A DNA stretch of 64,000 nucleotides from Psettodes erumei (lineage: Eukaryota; Chordata; Actinopteri; Pleuronectiformes; Psettodidae), in NCBI GenBank assembly GCA_016785225.1, contig JAFBJZ010000660.1:3526001-3590000 (forward strand), written 5' to 3'. This document shows, one piece after another, positions 28,301-40,300 of this stretch (its first letter is position 1; every line of letters begins with the position of its first letter). A model generated the notes under the pieces. The model saw only the letters and a program-made list of their open reading frames with translations. It did no database searches and had not been told where the DNA came from. The position numbers and the translations under genes were made by a program.

Positions 28301-31300
28301 CAGTCTCAATTCATTTTTAAAGCAAGTGAAACAGACCTTTCTCTCTTGATAAGTGTGCAGTGAATGCACAATGACAGGGCTTTTATTTTATAAAGAGGCC
28401 CAGCTTTTGCTCAGGTTTATCAAATGTGGAGTGCGTGTGCTGAGAGAGCTATTCGTTTACATTATAGTGAAAGAGATTTCATTGAAAAGATGGATTGATA
28501 TTAAATGCTAAACTGATTCCTTGTATTAAGTTCATTTGAGGTTTGCTGGCATGACTCCCTTGAGTCACGTATCTTCAGTATTTCATATGGGAAAACACCT
28601 GCTGTAACACTGTAGTCGTGTTTCATCACTGAACAATATTCTCTGCCAAAAAAAGTGTAAAGACGAGGCTATGAGCTATAATCCGAAGTTGAAGGAGCTG
28701 ATCTGAAAGCTTTCTTCAGGGTGCTGCATGGTTGCCTATCCTCTCCAAATGTCTACTGCAGCCTGTGGGCCAGATTCTGCAGTTGTGATGTCCCTCGTAG
28801 GCTAATCATTACAAAGCTGAAACGACAAAATACTTGTGACTCATTATAAGCAGCCCAGGAACAGTATCAGCAAAGAAGTTTTTTTTGTGCTGCGTTGCAT
28901 TCCAGCTGTGAAAATGACTGAGTTGGCAGCTCACTCCGTCTAAATCTTGTTAGATAAACATGCTTTTTTCTTTTGATACCATTAAAGAGTCGAATCAATC
29001 AACAGACTGTCAGGGTCCTTTAACCGCAGTGAGGTAATTGGAACATTAAGCTGTATCTGAAAATAGTGGAGTCATAAGTCGGGTTTATGCATGTCTGATA
29101 GAGTTCCTGCGTCATCGTGGCCTTGGTGTGCAGGGAGGGAGAAACAGTGCTGGGCAGACGCTCAGCCTGTACACCTGTGGTGGTTGCCTACCCATCACTT
29201 CAACACGGAAGCTGTGGCCAATCTTTTAGATATTGATTTGTCACAGAAAGTGCTTGGACTCTTGCCAGTCTGTTAAACTTAAACTGCAGGTCGGTCGGGA
29301 TGTTTTCGGCGCTGTAAGGGTCTGCAAGAGAGAGGGATGGATGCGTCAGGACTGGGGACTTTACTGTTGGGCAGTGGAGCTGGTGCCAAAGTATGAGTGA
29401 CTGCTATTACTCTGCTTACTCTTACACACACACAACGCACACAGACTCACGCAAACACACTCTGCTCGCTCCAACGCTACGTTTTGTCGTTGCCATGAAC
29501 CGATGAGGTATCGGGGGGGGGGCAGGTTTGACCTGTATGATGAGCGTCTGTTGAGGCAGCTGGGCAGGTCAGCGCAGTGACAAACGAGTTTGCCCCACAG
29601 TGAGGAAGCTGCTCCGTCGTCCTTTGGGGCTGAAGGAGAAAGCCGTCCGGAATTAAGGAGAGCAGGATCAGTAACAGCTGTCCCGCCCTTGTCTGCCCTC
29701 CTGGGCCTTTGTCCCCTCAGCCCATGTGGTCCAACCCATCAGCCGGTTGATGCGGCAGGGTGTGTTTTCCGCCCGTCGCTCTGCTGTGTTATTGAGTGGG
29801 ACAGGCTTGTCAGATGAGCCTGCTTGTGTTTCCAAAGGCCCCTGACTGACAGCTCGGTCTGGCCAAGCTGTCACAGCCAAGTATCGCACACTCTCACTGT
29901 CTGTCAGGCAGAGAGTGTACAAAGACAGTGACTGCTGTCTGTCTGTGTCCTACCTGTCTCTCGGACTTTCTGTCTGCCATGACAGAACTACCATCCCTCT
30001 GTCTTGTGATATTTGTAGTTTACGGTTTGTAACAAACATCCCACTTTGCAAACAAATACAGACCAATGTTTTTCAAAGAATCCACCCTTGACTCACATGT
30101 CAGAAATGACAACCCAAATAACTCAAGATGGGATTGAGGGATTTATTTTTATGAAGGTATTGATTTGATGATTGATGCTGTGTGATAGCTGACAACAAGT
30201 TTAAAGATGAACAAAGATTTGTTCACTTGTCTTTCACCTAGTAGATTTAACATCTAAAGGTAAAGTTGAAGGACTGGCCCACTGAAATAACAGTACTTAT
30301 TGTACCTTTAGTCATTAAAGTTATGCAAATGAAACTGCATTAAGGTGAACTGACCCCTCACAGTATTGATTTCAGCGTTCTGTACAAACTGTGTGCGCAG
30401 CCAAAACAAGGACTTCTGTAATGTTTGACTATGAGCATGACAGAATGAGTAAGTCACCCCAGTCGATTCATATTCATCACCTAGCAGACAGCACGACAAG
30501 GAGAAGGGTTCTGAGGTTCTGAAGTGCGTATCAGTGATTGATCTGTTTACCCTCTTGAATCAGCGAGGCGGAGCGCTGCAGTGCGCTCGCACTCCCACGG
30601 AGATGTTGCCAAACAGACAAGCCCCTGTCTTACCTCAGTCTCTCCAACTTTGTCGAGATCCGAGCAAAGCACAGTTGAATGGCAAAGCAACATGAGCCCG
30701 ATGCTATCGACACCGCTGCCCACGAGAAACTCTGCTCTTGCTCCGGGAGAATCAAGGCTTCAGAGCAGAGCAGCGGTGAATGGCATGGGCGGTGGTCGGT
30801 TCAGGGAGCTACAAGGGGAAAATAGCGGAGGCCCTCTCTGCGTGTCATGGCCAGGTTCTGTGAAGTGTGAGGACAGGCAGTCAGGCAGGCCTCTGCTGGC
30901 ACGTTTGGGACTTGCAGCTATCAGCAGGAGAGATCTGCACTGCAGAGTCTGCAGGGGGGAGGGAAGAGAACAGGAGCGGGAACAAGCCCGGTCGGGAAGC
31001 GGGGAAGCATGTGTTGAGATGGAAGAAAAAGCTGGAAAACTAGGGAGTTAATGGCCAGATAAATCTCAGCTTGAATCAGTGTACTTCGACCTAGCCACGA
31101 GGGACTCAGTGTACTAAAACACTGGAGGCGGATCAATTGCAAGATAAGATAAAGATTGATTAGAGATTTACTAATTAAAGAGTTACTGTGCCTTTACTGG
31201 TCTAAGAACTTCATCTCCCATGGGTTGTCACCCAAAACAAGTGTATTTTGCTGTTAAAATGTTGTGGTCAAAGCATGACTAAAATATTATCCTTTCTGTC

Positions 31301-34300
31301 AATAAGTGCTTCCAGTGTCAGAGCAGAATCCTCTTTACCCGTGCATATTAAATTACATGGTGTTTACTATGCCTTAAATCAGCAGAGTGGCAACAAGGAG
31401 AAGCCGCATGTGGCCGTCAGAGTGGATCCAGAGCTGAACTTGCAAGGATGCCAAACCCTTTCTTCCCGTCTCCAGTGATTTCACAGGAAGCCTGTCGGGT
31501 TCCTCTGAGTTCATTTTGACACAGAATGGGTGGAATAAATGGAGATATTGTCATCTAGTGTTAGCAATCTGCAACTAAACCTAATCTCATCTCTTTTAGG
31601 CTGAGATAAATTGTGAAATAAACAAGGACAAAGACTGCACTGTGCTGCAGTGGCTTTGGTGTCGCGCCGCTCACCTTGACACTCAACATTTGACGTTGAA
31701 ACTGACAAGGTTAAGAGCTTTCAGTTAATCACAGAGCAGTTACACAAGAAGAGTGTTTTCAGTCGTGGTAATTATGACTTCAAACGTCATTAGCAGTGAA
31801 GCCTTTCTATCTCTCTCAGCCCCTCCACTGACCCAGCTGATGAGTTCATCAGAGCTCCACACTGTTCATAACTGCTGGGCCAAGGCTGATACAGTTGCTG
31901 GTCTCCATCAGGCTAAGTGTAGAAGTGTGTTCTCTCTAAATCAGTGTCAGTGTTTCAGAAGGTAACAAATGAATACACACTGATGTCTCGGCATTAAATC
32001 ACAGCCGCTTTACTTAATAGTTCACACAACTGTGTTTCATTTAATAAAGAGCGCATGTGTTCTCCTCGGAGAATTACAGGAACACTTTCATTGCGGGGCT
32101 GTGTGACAGGAATGTCACTGTCGTGTCGTCATGACACTTCAGTGAGCGTGTTCATGTGGGCCAGAGCTGGAAATGCTTAGCTGGGCTCCTGGGGGCTGAT
32201 TGGCTCGGCCCATCACTGCATTTGGAAGATTAAACTGTGCTGCAGTATGGAGCAGTGGCCAGGGCCGCGGGATGTGGGATGGTGGCCCAGGAAGGACAAA
32301 AGCCGGGCAGCGCAAACAAGAGATGACCTTCAGGATGGGACAAAGAGGCTTGGAGCTCAGAATAGGGAAACTTAATTCTCACCCTCGTGCCCAAGACTTT
32401 GACAGACGTCCATGTGTGTCTGTCTCTGTTTTGGTCTTTGCTGATTCATCTTTTTTGTGCAATAACAGACAATGATCTTGAGTCATCTTTCAATGCTGCC
32501 AAATTTGCCTCAGGGCTGTCAGAGATGTCTAATTCTTTTGCAGCAGCAGGGAGCATCGTTCAGGATGTGTCGATAGTGCAGTATAAACGCATTTTAATTG
32601 TATCGCATTTTAAATTTTTCTCGCAGTAGAGAAACAGCAGAGGAATATCTTGCGTATACAGTAGGGAGCCCAGGGAAGCCGTGACATTAGCATTAGAGGC
32701 GATAGTCATCAGGGAAGTTAATCTGTGATATGATGAGGCCACCTGGCAAGGTCAGAGACAGCTCTGCCAGGAAGAATGAGTTGCTTCATTGGCCATGATG
32801 GATAACCGCTTATACAGCTCTTTTGTAAAATATGCAGCAAGCCGCCAATATTAGACAACAGGTTTCCTTTTATGACACAGATTACATTAACATAAGAACA
32901 GAAAGTGTCGTCAGTACATTAAACTGATACTGTCTCGAGGAATTGGTCAGTGACAAGCGCAGTCACAGGACTTATTGCACCAAAGACTTTCAAACAAAAA
33001 AACCCCAAAACACACAGGACACCAAGCAACCAGTCACAAAACAGAAAAATCAAAAACACAAAATTGAAGTTGACACCAAAACCTACAAACGACTAGGACT
33101 CAAAACCCCTGCAAGATGAAATCTGAAGAACACGGGGTGCAGGAAATCTTTAAGGACGGGAACAAAACATAATGCAGTGACAATAGGACAGCAGAACAGA
33201 CAGGAAGAGACAGGGATAGACCAAGACATAAATGCACGCACCAGGGATGTAAGGGATAACGAGACACAGGTAGGGCACATTAGGGCAGGACAGGCAATCA
33301 ACCACAGGAAGTAACACAACACGAGACACAATAGGAAGTCATTACCAAAATAAAAGAGGAAATGAGCCAAAACAGAGTCCAAACGATCCTCTGGAGGGAA
33401 GCCATGACAGACACAAGAAAACTAAAATAACAGAAAGAGTTCAGTGTCCTGTCGATGCTGTACAGTAATACTTTTTACAGTGTAGCTCCAGCTTAAGTCA
33501 GAAGTTTCTCTTGTCTCACTGAGGCCTTTTGAAGTGTGTTCTGTATTCCAGTCAGCAGTGTACAGTGCAGATGAATCGGCGAAAGGCTCCCTGCGGCACA
33601 TCATTACCTCTGGAAACACCATTAGGGAGATCCTTCATTTTTAACTTGTTGGAAGGCAGAAAACTACGGAAGATGCATGGGGCATATTATCCGGCCTTTA
33701 TGAAACAGAGCTGATATAGGGTTGTTTTTTTCCTGTTTTGTCCCCTCACATCTCTGACTGCAAAGTTGTGCTGCTGCAATTTTGTTGTTGGTGGTGAAGT
33801 CATAGCTACAAGGTCCTTTGGCTCAAAGACTGTCTAAAATTATTTATTGGGGTGGTACTGGAGCTACTTTGTTATGGTTAGTCTTAGCCAAGGTGTATCA
33901 TTAATATACAATGACACTGAGATATAAAGGAAGCCACATAACCTGTTTGGGTGAATTTCTGCTGTATGACTAATATAAGTGTTGTTTTCGGTAGAATTAA
34001 TGTAGAGGACCTGAAGAATTGGAGGATCATCTTAAATTTTGTGTTTGAGCTTATTAAATTTCACATCTTCACACAGTGAAGCTATAACTGAATTGTTTGA
34101 GGATGCAATAGACAGTGTATCCGAGGGAAGTTCAGCGACTCCAGAGGTACAAAATGACCTTGATATGTGAATCAGTTTCCAAGCACAGAGTGGGCGTGAG
34201 TGGGACAAGAATATAGCTCGCCCACACTTTGTTTCAATTTGCACATTATTGAAGAAGCATGGAGGCTGTCAGGTTTTTGACACGGGCAATAGGAAGCTAA

Positions 34301-37300
34301 GTGTTGTTATAGGTGCCTTTGTGCGCTTGGGAAAACACACGCACATACGCGCACACAAACACACACACACACACACACAGGTCATCGTAACTCATGAGGT
34401 GTAGAAGAGGTCTTGGATTGGATATCAGATACGTCCTCTTTTGTCCTCTGTTTGGCTCCGGCCTGTCACACTCGATCACCATATTTTTAACTCAGATGTC
34501 TGATTGATTACCTTCAAGTTGAATTAAACTGTGAAACCAGCTATTTTTATCTGGACATGGCTGACCTGATGTCACTTGCACAGATAGAAGAGTATATCTG
34601 CATAAGAAAGATATTCATACTATGTGTATACATGTCCATGTATAAAGCATCTATCCATTTGGCTAAACATCAGAATTTATAGAATACAAGATAAATAATA
34701 TAGTTTTGTTTTTGATTTCGAAAATGTGCTTTGATCAAAAGTGTTTCATGAGATAACTAAACATTCTGATCATCATCAGTGTGTCTATCTGTCAATTTAA
34801 CGTTTTTGTGTTTTCTATCTGTAGGAGAAGACCGCACCAGAGAGAACGTGGTGGGCACCGCGGACGCACAGTCGTCTGGTGGTGCGACAGGAGCAGAGTC
34901 CGGCTCCAACAGACGGCGGCTCCACTGCTGCATCAGAGTCACGACTGTACAGGTGCGGAAGGCCCTGTGGGGAGTCGCCATGGTGATGTGTGTGTGCTCA
35001 TCGTGGGCAGGCTCCACCCAGCTGGCCAAGCTGACCTTTAAGCAGTTTGACGCCCCCTTCACCCTCACCTGGTTCGCCACCACCTGGAACTGTCTCTTCT
35101 TTCCCCTCTATTACATTGGCCACCTGTGCAAGAGTCCAGAGAGGCAGACGCCCAGACAGAGATTCAGGTGAGATGACATTGCATCAGAATGATGCAACCA
35201 AAAGAGCTTTTTCATATAAGTACAAATAACTGTACAACCTACAAGGTGAGCCAATGAAAACATCGATGTTAAGTCCTTGTGGGAGGTTGTTCCAGACATG
35301 TACAAGTACATGATTAACTATTATGATGGATATTTTGTTTGCAGAGTTGGACTCAATAATAATAAATAAAGAGATGAAACCAAGCACTACTCAACACTAT
35401 TTAAAATAAGCAGTAGTGTTGCTGTAATGTTAACAGGCTCACACACATAAAGACACACAAAAACACACACACGCACATCAAAATAAGAGAAAAATGACAA
35501 CAGTAAATGTCGGGTCAGCTGAAGGGGTTGTTTTCTTACACTAACACGTGATGCAAAGACTTCAGCTATCGCACAATTTCACACTGTAGAAGAGAAAGCA
35601 ATTTTCCCAACAGCAGCACTCTTAGTAGTCCAGAATTCAATGCAATCATTAGAAATCAGTTTGTGGAAACTTGTTTTCTCAGCTGAAAACAAATAGTCCC
35701 ACTATTCTTCTTCATACAGATGCTATATCCCAGAGCTGTAGTGCTAAGGCACACCCTCATCCTCAGAAACAAGTGGTTGGGGTCGTTCAATGAGAAGAAA
35801 TATATTTCTTCTACACAAATTGCTTTTTTCCCCCTCCACAGTCTTTCCTTTCATCTCTGCCATTTTCTTGTCAATTATCAGATAGTTAAAGTCAATGAAA
35901 AGAAATTGAAGAGAAAAATAATGATAAAAAAAAGTCTGTGGTTGATGTGGTCAAAACTAGTATGCAGCAGGGGTAACGAATACTTGAATTAGGAAAAGCA
36001 AAAATATCCAAGAGAATAAATCCACCAAAGCCAGGTACAAATTAAACATCAAGGATACATGCTCATGAGTGTCAGTGTCCATGTGGGCATTTCTCCATAA
36101 ATGGTTCGAAGTTACATTTTATAACACCCTTCAAAAATGGTTTGACAAATACTCACAAAGAATTTTTAATTGGTTTTCACGACAACTAATTATAATTAGG
36201 ACAGCAGCATTCTCGTAATTTGGACGAGTTGCTAAACTCACTGAATGAGCCCGAGTTGTTTACCTTCCACGTTTTCTGGTTAGTTATGCACAGTCACTCC
36301 ATCTTCACGTTGGATTTCCAAAAGAGCCCATTACTTATTTAATTCGGAATATCAGGTTCCCATGCCGTCTTTAGTTATGCTGCCGCAGCGAACAGAGAGG
36401 ACGCGTTCCTGAGCGTGTTCGCGGCGCTTTCACGGCCCCAACAGTCCATTAATCATGGTCTTTAGAAAAAAAGGCTTATCTCTGCTACCTGCTAAGCTAC
36501 TTGAGTACGAGCAAAAGAGGATGGTGGTGTGGAAGGCGTGGTGGGTAGGTGGGTGAAATGCAGGGATCGGCTCAATGTTTCTGATGCACGTATGTCACTC
36601 TGCCTTTTTGAGGGCTTACACCGAAACGTGGGTCTCCCACTGCTCGGCCGGGGCTGACGTGAGCTGAATGTCAAACACTTTATTTCCTCTGTGTTTATTC
36701 AAATCACAGCTGCTGGTGAATCTCTGACAACGCAAAGACCAAGGGTTGACATTTGTAAAAGCCGTCCTGTCTCTTCATGTAAAAGTGGAGGAAGAAAGAC
36801 CTGGCTTCTCTCCTCATAGGATTTTCACTCTAAGAGGCAGATGCTCCTTATTATACTGCACCTACACATCAACCTCCCTGCTTTACTCAGTGGAGATCTA
36901 CCTGACATATTGTACATGGAGGACACAGAAACCTACATTGGCTCATTGCCACAATGCAGGATTGTAAGACCCAAATGCAGACAGAGGCAGGGAGTTGCAG
37001 GTAACTCTTTTGATTAACAAAAGGCTTACAAAACAAAACACAGGCTGAGCTAAAGCTAAAACCCAAAAGCAAAGCAAAAGCAAAACCTTCGGGCTGAAGG
37101 GGTCACTTACAAAAACCAGAGGAGAAGCAGAAACTTGAGGAACCACAGAACAAAACACGACGACGAGCTGACTGAGACAAAGGCACTGACCGAGACTTAT
37201 ATACACAAGGTAAGCTGGGGTAATGAGACACAATGAAGACGTTAGGGCGCGGGCGGAAAGGAACTGAAGACACACTGTAGGGAAATATAACTGGAAAAAC

Positions 37301-40300
37301 CCCAAATCAAAATCAAAAATGTGTCATCAAATCATTTCTGGGGGCAGGCTGTGACAAGAATCACATCTCCATGTCCTGCCTGTCGGTGTTTTCACCTCAG
37401 TATAAGGAGTCCTTGCTTGTCTATAACGTAGTTTTAGAAGGGTCTGGTTGAAATCTCAGAAGATTATTAAAATGCAGGGTGAAGGCAAGGAGAGTCGTTG
37501 TTAGTTCATGAGAGGTTTGCTTGTTGAAGTTTTTCATTGGACAGCACCAAGTTAGTTTTGGAAAACTTTAGTTTTATTACCGACCTTCCTGGAAGCAGCA
37601 GTTTGTCAAAAAGAAATTAGATTTTATCATTTTATGAGTTTTTGAGACTATCTAGCTTTTCTCATGAAACTTCTTCCAGCCAAAGAAGACCACAAGATGT
37701 GCTTGAACATGCAGAAAGAGATAACGCCTATTTAAATGTAGATTTTTTTTCTTAAACTATTAAAATACAGTACAATTGTGAAATATTGTCAGAAAATTAG
37801 AGATGGATGTAAAACAGGCACTGGAGACTGACCTGCTAATCGTAAATAACTTGAAATGCAGTGCCTTTGAAGTGAAATTGCTGACTTCATGAGCTGCTAG
37901 ATGCATTCAAATCTGCTTCCACAACACCTATAAATAATTCTCATATCAATGCAGATTACAGTTGCAGCGGAAAAACAGAAACGAACCACACAACTGTTAT
38001 TGGTTTGGATTTGTAGGCGGCGCAATCAGCATCTGACATGACTGACTTTGTGTGGGTCAGGAACCAGTGGGACGGAGTGATTGTGGTCGAATTAGTGCGA
38101 GGTGTGATTTTAGGTGCAGACTCAGCCGTTTAAAGCCGATTCATAACGATGCCGCTCCTCAGCATCCAGCAAGACGCGCAGGCCAACGCGCTACCTGCTG
38201 CTGCTCACTTATTGCTGCTTCATCACTTTCAGGGCCCCCCCCCCATGCTTTCAGGGTAAACTCTGTAACTCAAGAGAGCACTGTAAACGGCAGCAGTCAA
38301 AATGCCAGTGTCTCCAGAAAAAATAAAAATTCAATAATGTTGTTTTTTAGCCACTGGGAGGGGGAAGGGGGAGTCGTGTAGTTCAGGAGTGGAATAAATA
38401 TCTCTTTGCATCGCAGCGGTGGGACACAACATAAAACAAGCTCGGCAAATGGAGCATTTCAAAACACAGTTACAGAGTCAGGATCATAACCCAGTATTAA
38501 GATGATGCATACATTGACCCGACTTTGGTTCCTCTCTTACACTGTCGGACGCTGAAGTTGATTTAAGAGCATTTCAAAACGTTCAGCGTTGTAGTTGTGT
38601 TTAAAAAACTTTCCTCCACGAGGATGGAATCCAGACTCAAAGTGTGTGTCCATTAAGACTGAGCCAACAGTGTTTCCTCATCACACAATGAGTCACCACA
38701 ACCTTGCCACAGATATTCATCATATGTATAAGTACCAAAAACAGTTATATGTGTAGGTCCCATATGTATTCCATACTTTATTTATTATATTGTTACCTGG
38801 GTCTTTACCTGTACTAGAGTGTAAGACAAATAGATAGTTTAGCGACTTTCTTTGCGCTTTGAAATATTTAACTTCAATGCCTTTGTGGCAGATCTGACAG
38901 CTGTTGTAAATATTTACTTATTTCTCTCCAGTAGAGTGAGGTTGGTCCCACACGCACTGTGATGCAATGTGCATTTAGATGTAACTGTTGTAACTGTGGG
39001 AATTACTTGACACGCTCATCACGGATTAAAGTCCCGAGCTTGTATTCATAAATACTGATTCAAGTCTCAGACTGTACCACATATACCACATTTTTTTCAA
39101 TATATTGACTCTCTGCTCTGCATTATGTTCCATGCACAGGGAGTGCTGCAGGTTTTTCGGGGACGACGGGCTGACCCCCAAGGTGTTTTTCACCAAAGTA
39201 GCTCCCTTTGGCCTGCTGTGGATCCTCACCAACTACCTGTACCTGCAGGCCCTCAGGAAGATCAACACAACAGACGTGTCCGCGCTCTTCTGTTGTAACA
39301 AGGCCTTCGTCTTCCTGCTCTCCTGGATTGTGCTCAGAGACCGCTTCATGGGGGTCAGGGTGAGTGCACGCGCGGGATTTTTCGTCTTCTGCGGTTTCTC
39401 CGGCTTCCGAGAGAAAAGGTTGCTGAAAAGGTAGCTGATTCAAATATCTATATTTAAGATGCATTTTATGAAAATCTTTTCATATGCTGACTCCACGGAC
39501 GGGTCCTGAGCTCAAGGTTAGGTATCATTGGTATTTTAAAAACTGTTGTGCCAAACACAGCAGAAATAAGTCCACCATTTTCTTCAAGCTCTTTCAGGTC
39601 AAGTGCGCAATTTGAACTGAGTCTCGGAGTGTGTGTGTTATCACCTCTACTGTGCAGGAGTTCACTTGTGATGAAAAAAAAAACCAAAGCGCATTTATGG
39701 CATCCGAAGGAATGCAAATAATATGTCGCGGCTTGCTGTGCGCACAGCGCACAGTCGAGCCGAGCGCGCGTTGCCTGCGCGACAGCGCGACGTCCCGCCA
39801 ATGATCACCGTGTCATTCAAACGTGGCTCCCGGTGTGCGTCTGTGTCGGCTTGCGCGCTCGTCACCGTCTGCGTCGCGTGACGACGAGAGACAAGAAGGG
39901 GAGCAGGGGTTCAGCTTTGTGAGCTGAAGTATCTGCCGCTCTCCTCCCGCTGCGCACCTCAGACTGCTTTCATATCTGCAGCCATCCTTCGCTCTGCAGA
40001 CCCCCCCCCTTTATTTTTCTTCCACACACTCACAACCGCCCCAAATCTCCCTGGTCCAAACCCCTGCTCCCCACCCCCCATTATCTGCGATGAAAGGCCT
40101 CAGTAAGAGACAAAAACTGTAATAATGCTGCCTCTCTCTCTCTCTTTCACCCTCACACACCCTCTCTCTCTCGCGCATGGTGGTGGGTATTGCAGTGTGT
40201 GGATGTCTGCAGCAATGCAGGGGATCTTGGACGAGTTTTTCACGTAAGTGAAGGAGAGAGAGAGAGAGAGAGAGAGAGATGGGGGCGGCTAAATCATTAA

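Larger units (their letters stand above)
24463..34824 (+). other. slc35f3 intron between proximal first exon and shared exon 2
   Basis: About 10.4 kb with no supportable exon. It contains GT microsatellites at about 24527-24560 and 25360-25390, a hairpin at 28107-28141, a dispersed repeat copy at about 32990-33420 and a CA tract at about 34355-34379. It ends in a normal acceptor (ttttctatctgtag). Confidence 0.6.

Noticed and set aside
30581..31051. 156-residue open frame on the + strand
   Set aside because: Intronic; low-complexity Ser/Gly/Glu/Arg sequence with no known motif and no convincing promoter or splice sites.
40203..40243. ATG at 40203 as an alternative first exon of slc35f3
   Set aside because: Read from this ATG the segment ends in phase 2, and joining to the exon at 41293 gives an immediate stop; the cassette-exon reading is in frame instead.
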